Positions 18,352 through 26,489 are shown, counted from the first letter of the stretch. The stretch is DNA of 64,000 nt from Salinactinospora qingdaonensis (GCF_039539445.1 NZ_BAABDD010000002.1:124001-188000), one strand, 5' to 3'. Numbers and translations are program-made. Notes: generated by a model from the letters alone, not told the origin.

Positions 18352-18567
18352 GAAGCCGGGGGAATTCCACCCTTGGTGGATCGGTACTTCCTCACGGTTT
18401 TCCGCTGGTTCCTGCTTCACAGACCGCCCAACGGCGAGGTCTCCACAGGCTGACACGGCAGGCCCGGCCGCGTGTCGCCTAGCTATCGCGACGAGCCAAA
18501 CCTATCGCACATTCGTACGAAAGTGAAGCGGCTAACCTCACGGCTGAAGCCGGGGGTCTACGCCGCT
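18352..18567. repeat. hairpin-bearing direct repeats resembling IS200/IS605 ends
   Basis: GAAGCCGGGGG occurs at 18352-18362 and again at 18546-18556. The second copy sits in an imperfect hairpin (18527-18567) built from AGCGGC/GCCGCT and ACCTC-A-CGGC/GCCG-GGGGT with a bulged A. The first is followed by the small hairpin TCCACC-ctt-GGTGGA. Subterminal hairpins of this sort mark IS200/IS605-family ends, but no tnpA or tnpB is present. This could be a remnant or a non-autonomous element. Confidence 0.35.
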
Positions 18568-18617
18568 AGAAAACCGATCACACTCCCTTCACGACTGGCG
18601 ATTGCTCCCCATACCCG

Positions 18618-18673
18618 CGGCCAATGTCGCGGCAAACCTCATCCGCATGAAGTTCCCCACTGTTCATTGGCCG
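18618..18673. repeat. 9-bp inverted repeat in the 18568-18884 intergenic stretch
   Basis: CGGCCAATG (18618-18626) is complementary to 18665-18673. The rest of this stretch holds no gene that I can support. Confidence 0.35.
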
Positions 18674-18884
18674 GTAACACGACGGTGTGTCGGGCGGGCC
18701 CATGGCGTATTGAGGCCGGGAGCAACATCATGCCAAGGGATTCGGCGCTCTGGGAGTGGGGGTGGGGCTTGAATGGGACACCTCTGGGCAATGGTGCAGA
18801 TCGTGTCTGATGCCACATTCAGTTGTGCACTGCTTATCCTTATCGGTTTCTTATCTTGGATGTGTCACTTTTGAGATGTGCGGG

Positions 18885-18998
18885 GTGAACGTCGCTGCCG
18901 GTGGTTTGGGGGATACACCGGCAGCGACTCCGTATTCGCAGAGGTGTTCACAGGCACCGCCCGGCCTCGCGTCCAACGCGGCGGCCGGGCGGTGTTTT
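18885..18998 (+). ncRNA. candidate small RNA with its own terminator
   Basis: Ordered structures in a region with no ORF: GTGAAC/GTTCAC can close an outer helix; inside is a 13-bp perfect stem (18891-18903 with 18916-18928) with a 12-base loop containing TTGGGGGAT. Downstream is a classical intrinsic terminator, a 12-bp perfect stem (18955-18966 with 18983-18994) followed by TTTT. A terminator here has no protein gene to serve on the plus strand. AT-rich TATCCT and TATCTT boxes near 18835 and 18852 may belong to the promoter. The exact 5' end is unknown. Confidence 0.5.
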
Positions 18999-19099
18999 CG
19001 CAGGACTCCCGACTTCGCCGGGTTGCCTTCACCGAATCCTCCCTCTAGCGTGAACCACAGAGGCGGAGTGGGTCACCGTCACGCTGTAACAGTTGGGCA

Positions 19100-19141
19100 G
19101 CTCACACGAATGTGAGCGAATCGCACTGCTGGCTGAGCTGC
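19100..19141. promoter_or_regulatory. inverted repeats upstream of cutR
   Basis: GCTCACA (19100-19106) is complementary to TGTGAGC (19111-19117). An overlapping pair GCAGCTCA/TGAGCTGC (19097-19104, 19134-19141) offers a second fold. The GCTCACA half-site recurs in the inverted repeat after cutS (21371-21396), so it may be a protein-binding site. Confidence 0.4.
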
Positions 19142-19202
19142 GATGGTTTACTCTGTCCTTACCCGAGGTGTGCGATAACGGTAGGCGCAGTCGGGGATAA
19201 GC

Positions 19203-19240
19203 GCCGCTGCCGGTGTGTTGGGGGATGCGCCGGCAGCGGC
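19203..19240 (+). promoter_or_regulatory. leader hairpin of cutR, near copy of the upstream small-RNA hairpin
   Basis: An 11-bp perfect stem (19203-19213 with 19230-19240), 13 bp with one G-T pair, and a 12-base loop with TTGGGGGAT. The stem CGCTGCCGG and the loop core match the hairpin at 18891-18928. It ends 39 bases before the cutR start. Confidence 0.55.
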
Positions 19241-19279
19241 CCACCGACCTCGCATCCCGCACGGAAACAAAGGACACAA

Positions 19280-19933
19280 GTGCGCGTACTCGTGGTCGAA
19301 GACGAACATGTTCTCGCTGACGCTGTCGCGGTCGGCCTGCGCCGCGAATCCATGGCGGTCGATGTCGTCTATGACGGCGACAGCGCGTTGGAGCGTCTCG
19401 GGGTCAATGACTACGACGTCATCGTTTTGGATCGCGACCTGCCCGGTACCCACGGCGATGACGTCTGCCGCTCCTTGGTCTCCGACAGCTACACCGGGCG
19501 CATCCTCATGCTCACCGCCGCTGGTGAACTCGATGACAAGGTCGAGGGCCTCACGCTGGGCGCCGACGACTACCTTGCCAAGCCTTTCGCCTTCGCCGAA
19601 CTCATCGCCCGGGTGCACGCGCTGGGCCGCCGCTCCTCCCCGCCCCTGCCCCCCGTGCTGCGTCGCAACGGCATCATGCTGGACCCGGCCACCCACACCG
19701 TGGAGCGCGACGGGCGTGAGATCTCTCTCACGCCCAAAGAGTTCGCTGTCTTGCATGTGCTCATGAGCGCCGGCGGCACGGTTGTCAGCGCCGAGGGGCT
19801 GTTGGAGAAGGCGTGGGACGAAAACGCCGACCCCTTCACCAATGTCGTACGGGTGACGGTCATGACTTTGCGCAAGAAGCTGGGCGAGCCGCCTGTCATC
19901 CACACGGTGCCCGGGGCGGGGTATCGGATTTGA
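19280..19933 (+). CDS. cutR: response regulator CutR
   Basis: A 217-aa OmpR-family regulator. The receiver domain shows the acidic pocket (VVEDEH), the phosphorylated Asp in IVLDRDLPG (~51), Thr in MLTA and Lys in LAKPF. The C-terminal winged helix contains NVVRVTVMTLRKKLGEPP and ends GAGYRI. Neighbouring inositol monophosphatase and DUF4193 genes match the Streptomyces cut locus, where CutRS affects antibiotic output and the response to secretion stress. The start is GTG 19280 behind AAAGGA; the frame extends upstream through the hairpin leader but without family similarity. The next gene begins inside its stop (TTGA). Confidence 0.92.
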   Translation: MRVLVVEDEHVLADAVAVGLRRESMAVDVVYDGDSALERLGVNDYDVIVLDRDLPGTHGDDVCRSLVSDSYTGRILMLTAAGELDDKVEGLTLGADDYLAKPFAFAELIARVHALGRRSSPPLPPVLRRNGIMLDPATHTVERDGREISLTPKEFAVLHVLMSAGGTVVSAEGLLEKAWDENADPFTNVVRVTVMTLRKKLGEPPVIHTVPGAGYRI

Positions 19934-21240
19934 CCTCCCCCCACCACGACGGGGAGCGGGCCGAGCCCGAGCGCGGCGAGTCCCAGCCGCGCATCCAGCC
20001 CGGTGAGGTTCCCGCCACTCCACCCGGCGATACCGGCACGTGGCGACGGCTGAACACACCCTCGCCCGAGGAAGGCGAGGCCGCCTTCGCGCCGGCCCGG
20101 GGCCAGCGCTTCTCCGACAGCATCAGCCTGCGGGCACGGCTGACGCTCATCTACGGGATGCTCTTCTTCGCCGCCGGCTCGCTTCTCGTGCTGCTCAACT
20201 ACCTCATCGTCGCCAGCGTCCTCGACAACCTCGACTATGTGCTGCCCGAATATTTTCCGCCCGAGGTTGGCGCTGCTGCCAAGGAAGCCCTCATCGAGGG
20301 TGTCTTGAGTCAAGTCACACGCTTCTCCGTGCTCGCGCTGGCCATCGTCGGCTTGCTCGCCGTCGCGCTGGGCTATGTGGTCGCCGGACGTGCCCTGTCC
20401 CCGCTGCACAAGATCACGCGCACGGCTCGCCGGCTCTCCGAACGCTCCCTGCACGAGCGCATCGACCTCGGCGGCCCCGAAGACGAGATCCGCGAACTCG
20501 CCGACACCTTCGACGGCATGCTCGAACGTCTGGATCGAGCCTTCGACGGCCAGCGCCGGTTCGTCGCCAGCGCCTCTCACGAGCTGCGCACTCCGCTGGC
20601 CATCAACCGCACCCTGCTCGAAGTCGCCCTGGCCGACCCCGAAGCCTCAGCCGACCTCAAGACCGTCGGGCGCACGCTGTTGGAGACCAACTCCCGTCAT
20701 GAGCGGCTCATCGACGGCCTGCTGTTTCTGGCTAAAAGCGACCGCGAGCTTGAAGTGCGCGCCAGCGTCGACCTCGGTGAAGTCTCCACCACCGTGCTCA
20801 GCCAGCTCTCCGCGGAGATCGAGGACTCCGGCCTGCGGCTACGCACCGACCTGCGCAGCGCTCCCGTCGTGGGCGATCCCGTGCTGCTGGAGCGGCTCGT
20901 GGCCAACCTCATTGAAAACGCTGTGCGCTACAACGTCGCCGAAGGCGAGATCACGGTGCGCTCGGGAATCCACGAGGACGCACCGGCCGTGCAGGTCGAG
21001 AACTCCGGCCCCGTCATCGCGGCCTACGAGATCGCCGGGCTGTTCGAACCGTTCCGCCGTGGCTCCGGCGACCGGGTGCATGGCAAGAAGAGCGCCGGCC
21101 TAGGGCTGTCCATCGTGCGCTCGGTCGTTCGCGCCCACGACGGCTCCGTTACCGCGTGGCCGCGCGCCGGCGGCGGTCTGGTCATCACGGTGCGGTTTCC
21201 CGGCAACCAGCGCAGGGGCGATTCCGACAACGGTGCCTAA
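19930..21240 (+). CDS. cutS: sensor histidine kinase CutS
   Basis: A 436-aa kinase paired with CutR. Order: a ~70-residue polar N-terminus, a membrane helix (LIYGMLFFAAGSLLVLLNYL), a short outside loop (~40 residues), a second helix (~130-155), HAMP, H-box SASHELRTPLA with the phosphorylated His near residue 217, N-box LIENAVRYNV and the C-terminal ATPase with GLGLSIV. The likely start is TTG 19930, overlapping the cutR stop; no ATG or GTG is available before the first helix. The whole protein contains no cysteine, unlike the sensor loop reported for Streptomyces CutS. An inverted repeat at 21371-21396 follows. Confidence 0.88.
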   Translation: MTSPHHDGERAEPERGESQPRIQPGEVPATPPGDTGTWRRLNTPSPEEGEAAFAPARGQRFSDSISLRARLTLIYGMLFFAAGSLLVLLNYLIVASVLDNLDYVLPEYFPPEVGAAAKEALIEGVLSQVTRFSVLALAIVGLLAVALGYVVAGRALSPLHKITRTARRLSERSLHERIDLGGPEDEIRELADTFDGMLERLDRAFDGQRRFVASASHELRTPLAINRTLLEVALADPEASADLKTVGRTLLETNSRHERLIDGLLFLAKSDRELEVRASVDLGEVSTTVLSQLSAEIEDSGLRLRTDLRSAPVVGDPVLLERLVANLIENAVRYNVAEGEITVRSGIHEDAPAVQVENSGPVIAAYEIAGLFEPFRRGSGDRVHGKKSAGLGLSIVRSVVRAHDGSVTAWPRAGGGLVITVRFPGNQRRGDSDNGA

Positions 21241-21370
21241 GGGGTCATACGTGTCCCACGACACGACCGATTGCGGAACGAAGCGCTCGTGTGGGTAGGT
21301 ATGCTCTCCCGGGCATGAACGCGGCGGGAACTCATCCCGGCGCCGACGTGTCTGTTTGGCCCTTGTCACG

Positions 21371-21396
21371 CGGTGTGAGCGGCTGCGCTCACACCG
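21371..21396. terminator. 10-bp inverted repeat after cutS
   Basis: CGGTGTGAGC (21371-21380) is exactly complementary to 21387-21396, with a six-base loop. It is a probable terminator for cutRS, or an operator, because it shares the TGTGAGC half-site with the repeat at 19100-19117. Confidence 0.5.
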
Positions 21397-21488
21397 GTGC
21401 AGGGCCAGGACGAAGCAACTGAGAAACCAGGCGGAATTCTTCGGGCACTGGGTAGCACATGGGAATGAATCGCTGTGGAGTCGTGTTG

Positions 21489-21586
21489 GCCAGGTTCGGC
21501 CAGATGAGGCTATCCAGTTGGTGAGACAACAGCCGGGAGGGGTCACAGTCCACTTACGCCCTGAGAATTTTCTGGCCGAACCGGGC
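21489..21586. repeat. 16-bp inverted repeat enclosing 66 bases
   Basis: Bases 21489-21504 and 21571-21586 are complementary at 15 of 16 positions (core GGTTCGGCCAGA). The element ends 67 bases before the DUF4193 gene. It could be a small structured RNA, a leader structure or a miniature insertion. The remainder of 21241-21653 shows only a short CGTGTC/GACACG repeat near 21249. Confidence 0.4.
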
Positions 21587-21653
21587 ACAAGATACGTCTC
21601 TAAAGCGTTACACCCGCGCGACGAGGCATAGATGAGGGGGATGGAGTAAACAC

Positions 21654-21953
21654 ATGGCCACCGACTACGACAGCCCGCGTAAGAACGACGAGGAACTGGG
21701 CGAGGACAGCCTGCAAGAGTTGCAGGCCCGTCGAGTCGACAAGGGCACGAGCACGATTGATGTCGACCCCGACGAAGTCGCTGAGGGCCTGGAACTCCCC
21801 GGAGCCGACCTGTCCGGGGAAGAGCTCGCCGTCCGGGTGCTGCCGCGCCAGGCTGATGAGTTCACCTGCTCGCGCTGCTTCCTGGTGCACCACCGCAGCC
21901 AGCTCGCGGAGGAGCGCAACGGCAAGCTGGTGTGCAAGGAGTGCGCCGCCTAA
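21654..21953 (+). CDS. DUF4193 zinc-ribbon protein
   Basis: A 99-aa acidic protein found widely in actinobacteria. The N-terminal half is Asp/Glu-rich. The C-terminus carries two CxxC pairs (CSRC and CKEC) about 24 residues apart, which should bind zinc. The start has GGAG nine bases ahead. Its position near dut and the phosphatase is conserved in related genomes. Function unknown. Confidence 0.92.
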   Translation: MATDYDSPRKNDEELGEDSLQELQARRVDKGTSTIDVDPDEVAEGLELPGADLSGEELAVRVLPRQADEFTCSRCFLVHHRSQLAEERNGKLVCKECAA

Positions 21954-22091
21954 CCAGGCGGCCTTCCTCCTCCGCTGCCTCGACGGTCGGCCCCGCCGCG
22001 GTGCCTGATGCGCCCCCGTGCCCTGGGGGCGCATCGTCTACCGTTGAGGTGACACGTGTGCGGACCATGGCCCGGCTAGGAGAGATGCGCA

Positions 22092-23009
22092 ATGCCGACG
22101 CACGCCGACGAGGACGGTTTCGAGGGTGAGCGTGAGCACCACGAGCCGGGCACTGTCCCCGCCACGGATTCCGCATCCGACACGTCGCTCGTTCCCGTGA
22201 GCTCCACCGAGACCAGTAAAGAGGTGGGTGAGCTCGTCACCCGCCTGATGGACGACGACACCGACGAGCCCAGCCGCACTCGGCTGATGCGTACCCTGGC
22301 GGCAGCCCTCACCCGCAGCGCCCGCGCAGCCGGAGCCAAGGGGATGGCGAGCGGTCGCTGGTTGACCGACCTCTTCGTCGACGACATCGCCCCCCGCATC
22401 CCCGTGCGCGACCGCGAGACCCTGCTGCGCCACTATGGAGGCGGCGAAGCCTCCCGTAGCGACGAGGAGATCGCCGACACACTCGTCCGCAACGCCACGC
22501 GGGCCACCACGACCGTCGGCGCCGCCGGGGGTGCGCTTGCGGCCGTACAGTTCGCCGCCCCTCCCCTGCTGCTCACCGCTCCCGCCCAAGTGGTCGCAGA
22601 GACCGTCGTCGTCGCGGCGATCGAGGTCAAACTCATCGCCGAGCTGCACGAACTCTACGGCACCCGCCCCGATGGCGGGTCGCTCCAGCGCACGTCCACC
22701 TACCTGTTCTCCTGGGCCAAAAAGCGCGGAATCGACCCGTTGCAGGCCACAGAGTCGGTCACCGTCGCTCTAGGTGCCGCGGCCAAGACGGCGCTACGCA
22801 CACGGTTGATGCGCCTGCTGGGGCGTCACCTGAGCACACTCGGCCCCTATCTGAGCGGGGCGATCGCCGGTGGCACTCTCAACCGGGCCGCCACGCGGGC
22901 GCTGGCTAAAGCCGTGCGCGCCGACCTGCGCCCGATGGTGCCTCCCGAGCGGCGCCATCTGGGGCCAGCCCTCGACCGTGCCGCAAGGCACGAGTTGCCT
23001 CCCGGCTGA
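22092..23009 (+). CDS. 305-aa hypothetical protein with a central hydrophobic segment
   Basis: I do not recognise the family with confidence. The acidic N-terminus (~1-50) is followed by helical segments, then a Gly/Ala-rich hydrophobic region at about 140-185 (TVGAAGGALAAVQFAAPPLLL and AETVVVAAIEVKLI), ending in HELYG. An Arg-rich amphipathic C-terminus carries a second weak hydrophobic stretch (LGPYLSGAIAGGTLNRAATRAL). This pattern recalls EcsC-like membrane-associated proteins. The ATG follows TAGGAGAG, a good ribosome site. It is convergent with the DUF4235 gene. Confidence 0.75.
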   Translation: MPTHADEDGFEGEREHHEPGTVPATDSASDTSLVPVSSTETSKEVGELVTRLMDDDTDEPSRTRLMRTLAAALTRSARAAGAKGMASGRWLTDLFVDDIAPRIPVRDRETLLRHYGGGEASRSDEEIADTLVRNATRATTTVGAAGGALAAVQFAAPPLLLTAPAQVVAETVVVAAIEVKLIAELHELYGTRPDGGSLQRTSTYLFSWAKKRGIDPLQATESVTVALGAAAKTALRTRLMRLLGRHLSTLGPYLSGAIAGGTLNRAATRALAKAVRADLRPMVPPERRHLGPALDRAARHELPPG

Positions 23010-23078
23010 CCGCCGAGGCGCCCGGAGAGTGCGCCCCCACCCCACCGTTCACGGTGATACGGGCCACATTCCGCCAGG

Positions 23079-23106
23079 CGCCCTCGTGATGTCACGGCCG
23101 AGGGCG
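23079..23106. terminator. hairpin between convergent genes
   Basis: An 8-bp perfect stem (CGCCCTCG at 23079-23086, complement 23099-23106) between the 305-aa gene and the DUF4235 gene. Confidence 0.5.
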
Positions 23107-23150
23107 TACTCCAGCGGTGCCGTCAGATATGGCCGTGCCGGCGGCACGCG

Positions 23151-23432
23151 CTAGACCGGCAACTCCTCGATGTCCTCATGGGCCCGCCTCCGGAGCCGTT
23201 TGTGCGCGGCCCGCACTGCCAGAATCCGCGCCACCTCCATGCCGACACCGGTGACCACAGCCCAGCCCAAAGCCTCACCGAGTCCAACCTCAGGGGCTTC
23301 AGGGTCAGCCGGCGGCTCTTTCCCCATCGCCTTGGTCCAGGCGAATGTCAGGGTCTTACGCGCAGCGTAGCCGGCCACGAGCGCCGCCACGCCCCCGACG
23401 ATCCGCGCGGTGAATTCACCCTCTTTTGCCAT
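23151..23432 (-). CDS. DUF4235 membrane protein
   Basis: A 93-aa protein with two hydrophobic helices (about residues 8-26 and 50-72) joined by a loop with the family pattern ARKTLTFAWTKAMGKEPP, and a basic C-terminal tail (HKRLRRRAHED). DUF4235 proteins are small actinobacterial membrane proteins of unknown role. The start chosen is ATG 23432; the frame is open further but without a better site. Confidence 0.85.
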   Translation of the reverse strand: MAKEGEFTARIVGGVAALVAGYAARKTLTFAWTKAMGKEPPADPEAPEVGLGEALGWAVVTGVGMEVARILAVRAAHKRLRRRAHEDIEELPV

Positions 23433-23603
23433 ATGGATCAGTTCACTTCCCTTGTCGGTCGAATCAGGCCGCCTGCCGGGACCCGCCACCTGCCGCCGTT
23501 GCCCTCGACGCTCCCGGTGTCGACCACGGCCGACGCGCCACCGCTATCGTGTCACGTTCACGTGCGCCCGCCAGAGGCAGTGCCCATCGCGTGGCGCAGC
23601 CTA

Positions 23604-23753
23604 AGGGCCGGTGTTATGGAGCGACTGTCCTGCTGCGCGGCGCCCGGCACGGGAGCCGCAGGGCGGGGCCACCGCCACTAGGGTGACCACAGGGACGGTG
23701 CTCCCGCCCGAATGTGCGTCGCTTCCAACGGACGAAGCCATAACACCGGCCCT
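23604..23753. repeat. 16-bp perfect terminal inverted repeats around 118 bp (MITE-like)
   Basis: AGGGCCGGTGTTATGG (23604-23619) is the exact complement of 23738-23753. A second inner pair AGCGAC/GTCGCT (23620-23625, 23718-23723) continues the fold. TA lies at the left boundary (23602-23603) and at the right one (23753-23754). It fills the gap between the DUF4235 gene and valS; the rest of 23433-23818 holds no ORF that I trust. Confidence 0.5.
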
Positions 23754-23799
23754 AGAGCATCCGAATTGTCGGCGCAATCGGGAGCGATCACGGGCGTGA

Positions 23800-23816
23800 G
23801 CCCAATACCATTGGGC
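23800..23816. promoter_or_regulatory. palindrome over the -10 box and start of valS
   Basis: GCCCAAT-acc-ATTGGGC is a 7-bp perfect repeat ending two bases before the valS ATG. It covers TACCAT (23806-23811), which sits seven bases before ATG and fits the -10 of a leaderless promoter. It could be an operator or a start-site hairpin. No ribosome site is present. Confidence 0.45.
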
Positions 23817-23818
23817 CT

Positions 23819-26422
23819 ATGACCAACCGCTCTCGTTCCTTCCGCGTGCCCGATAAACCCTCGCTCGACGGGATCGAGGCCAAGTGGGTAGACGCCTGGG
23901 ACGAGTCCGGCGTCTACCACTTCGACCGGCAGGCCAGTCGCGAGGACGTCTTCTCGATCGACACCCCGCCGCCCACGGTCTCGGGGTCGCTGCACATCGG
24001 GCACGTCTTCTCCTACACCCACACCGACACCATCGCCCGTTTCCAGCGCATGCGCGGTAAGACGGTCTTCTACCCTATGGGGTGGGACGATAACGGGCTG
24101 CCCACCGAACGCCGGGTGCAGAACTACTACGGGGTCCGTTGCGATCCCACGATCCCCTACGATCCCGACTTCACCCCGCCGGCCAAGCCCGACCCCAAAA
24201 AGCAGGTGGCGATCTCGCGGCGCAACTTCGTCGAGCTGTGCCACCGGCTCACCGTCGAAGATGAGAAGGTCTTCGAGGGTATCTGGCGCAAACTGGGCCT
24301 CAGCGTCGACTGGCGCCATACCTACGCCACTATCGACGAGAGCTCCCGCGCCACAGCGCAGCGGGCCTTCCTGCGCAACTTCCAGCGCGGTGAGGCCTAC
24401 ATGTCGGAAGCCCCCACGCTGTGGGACGTCACCTACCGCACCGCGGTCGCCCAGGCCGAGTTGGAGGACCGCGAGCGTCCCGGCGCCTACCACCGCGTGG
24501 CTTTCCACCGCCCCGACGGCACGCCCGTCCACATCGAGACCACCCGCCCTGAGCTGATCCCGGCCTGTGTGGCGCTCGTGGCCCACCCCGATGACGAGCG
24601 TTACCAGGACCTGTTCGGATCGACGGTGCGCACGCCTCTGTTCGACGTCGAGGTTCCGGTCAAAGCCCACCGGTTGGCCGAGCCCGACAAGGGCTCGGGG
24701 ATCGCCATGATCTGTACCTTCGGTGACATCACTGACGTCACCTGGTGGCGCGAGTTGCAGTTGGCCACCCGCCCCATCATCGGCTGGGACGGTCGTGTCG
24801 TGGCTGAGCCGCCCGCCGGCGTCGACTCCGCGGCCGGCCGTGAAGCCTACGCACACCTGGCGGGGGCCACCGTCCACACGGCGCGCGAGCGCGTGGTCGC
24901 GATGCTGCGCGAGTCCGGTGACCTCGACGGCGAGCCGCGCCCCATTACCCATCCTGTGAAGTTCTACGAGCGCGGCGACAAGCCGTTGGAGATCGTCACC
25001 ACCCGCCAGTGGTACCTTCGCAACGGCGGGCGCGAACCGGAGCTGCGCGACCGTCTCATCGAGCGCGGGCGCGAGTTCACCTGGTACCCGCCCCACATGC
25101 GGGCGCGCTACGACAACTGGATTGAGGGGCTCAACGGCGACTGGCTCATCAGCCGTCAGCGGTTTTTCGGAGTGCCGTTCCCGGTTTGGTACCCGCTCGA
25201 CTCCAACGGCAACCCGCGCTACGACGCGCCTGTGCTGCCCGACGAGGCGACACTGCCCATCGACCCCAGCTCCGACGTCCCGCCCGGCTACACCGAGGAG
25301 CAGCGCGGCCAGCCCGGCGGCTTTACCGGCGATCCCGACGTGATGGACACGTGGGCCACCTCGTCGCTCACTCCGCAGATCGCCGGCGGCTGGCAGCGCG
25401 ATCCCGACCTGTTCGATCGGGTCTTTCCCATGGACCTGCGGCCCCAGGCCCACGACATCATCCGCACGTGGCTGTTCGCCACGGTGGTGCGCTCCCATTT
25501 CGAGCACGACACCGTGCCGTGGCGCCGCGCCGCGCTGTCGGGGTGGATTCTCGACCCCGACCGTAAGAAGATGTCGAAGTCCAAGGGCAACGTCGTGACC
25601 CCCATCGACCTGCTGGAGAAGTACGGCTCCGACGCCGTGCGGTACTGGGCCGCCAACGGTCGCCCCGGCACCGACACCGCCTTCGACGAGGGGCAGATGA
25701 AGATCGGGCGCCGCCTGGCCATCAAGATCCTCAACGCCACCAAGTTCGCGCTGTCGGTGGCGGGCTCCGACACCGAGGCCGAGCTTGACCCCGCCACGGT
25801 CACCGAGCCGCTCGACCGGTCCGTGCTGGCGGTGCTGGCCGATGTCGTTGAGGACGCCACCGCCGCCTTCGACACCTTCGACTACACCCGCGCCTTGGAG
25901 CGGACCGAACGGTTCTTCTGGAACCTGTGCGACGACTATCTGGAACTCGTCAAGGTCCGCGCCTACGAAACCGACGCGCCAGCCGGGGCTTCCGCCCGCA
26001 CGACGTTGCTGATCGCGCTGTCGACCTTGCACCGGCTCTTCGCGCCCTTCCTGCCTTTCGTCGCCGAAGAGGCGTGGAGTTGGTGGCAGGAAGGCTCCGT
26101 CCACGCCGCATCCTGGCCCGAGGCGTCCCAGTTGCGCACCGCAGCCGTTGACGGCGATCCCGGCGTGCTCGCCGCCACCTCGGAGGTGCTGCGGGCCATC
26201 CGCCGGGCCAAGTCCGAAGCCAAGCTGTCGATGCGCGCCGAGGTGGAGCGCGTTGTCGTCACAGGTAAGAGCGTCGACGCCGCCCGGGTCGCCCGCGGTG
26301 ACATCAGCGCGGCCGGTCGAGCGGCTACTCTAGAGTTCGAGCTCACCGACGATCCCGAGCTGCGTGTCGACGTTACGCTGCCTCCCGGCTCGGAGCAGTC
26401 CTCGCAGCCCAGTGCGGGCTGA
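23819..26422 (+). CDS. valS: valyl-tRNA synthetase
   Basis: An 867-aa class I synthetase that charges tRNA-Val. Seen: the HIGH signature in SLHIGHVFS (~57-60), the editing domain in the middle (IETTRPELIPACVALVAHP), KMSKS in DRKKMSKSKG (~582-587) and the anticodon-binding C-terminus. The ValS coiled-coil tail typical of the bacterial form is short or missing, which fits the type used by many actinobacteria. No T-box is present upstream. It interrupts the DUF4193-dut neighbourhood. Confidence 0.97.
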   Translation: MTNRSRSFRVPDKPSLDGIEAKWVDAWDESGVYHFDRQASREDVFSIDTPPPTVSGSLHIGHVFSYTHTDTIARFQRMRGKTVFYPMGWDDNGLPTERRVQNYYGVRCDPTIPYDPDFTPPAKPDPKKQVAISRRNFVELCHRLTVEDEKVFEGIWRKLGLSVDWRHTYATIDESSRATAQRAFLRNFQRGEAYMSEAPTLWDVTYRTAVAQAELEDRERPGAYHRVAFHRPDGTPVHIETTRPELIPACVALVAHPDDERYQDLFGSTVRTPLFDVEVPVKAHRLAEPDKGSGIAMICTFGDITDVTWWRELQLATRPIIGWDGRVVAEPPAGVDSAAGREAYAHLAGATVHTARERVVAMLRESGDLDGEPRPITHPVKFYERGDKPLEIVTTRQWYLRNGGREPELRDRLIERGREFTWYPPHMRARYDNWIEGLNGDWLISRQRFFGVPFPVWYPLDSNGNPRYDAPVLPDEATLPIDPSSDVPPGYTEEQRGQPGGFTGDPDVMDTWATSSLTPQIAGGWQRDPDLFDRVFPMDLRPQAHDIIRTWLFATVVRSHFEHDTVPWRRAALSGWILDPDRKKMSKSKGNVVTPIDLLEKYGSDAVRYWAANGRPGTDTAFDEGQMKIGRRLAIKILNATKFALSVAGSDTEAELDPATVTEPLDRSVLAVLADVVEDATAAFDTFDYTRALERTERFFWNLCDDYLELVKVRAYETDAPAGASARTTLLIALSTLHRLFAPFLPFVAEEAWSWWQEGSVHAASWPEASQLRTAAVDGDPGVLAATSEVLRAIRRAKSEAKLSMRAEVERVVVTGKSVDAARVARGDISAAGRAATLEFELTDDPELRVDVTLPPGSEQSSQPSAG

Positions 26423-26483
26423 CTGCGCCGCCACCGTTGAGGAGGGGCGCCGTCGACACGGCGAGCGCCCCTTGGCCGCACGA

Positions 26484-26489
26484 TAGGCT
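26484..26489 (+). promoter_or_regulatory. -10 box of dut
   Basis: TAGGCT, followed by eight bases and then GTG-ATG. The transcript would have a leader of only a few bases. Confidence 0.5.

Noticed and set aside
18885..18998. c-di-AMP (ydaO) or 6C RNA motif
   Set aside because: The G-rich loop looked suggestive, but the conserved cores of those families are absent on either strand.
23433..23818. T-box riboswitch upstream of valS
   Set aside because: No T-box sequence, no specifier stem and probably no leader at all.
23678..26104. 808-codon open frame antisense to valS
   Set aside because: Shadow of a GC-rich gene: the sense strand has clear HIGH/KMSKS signatures, the antisense product has none and no ribosome site.
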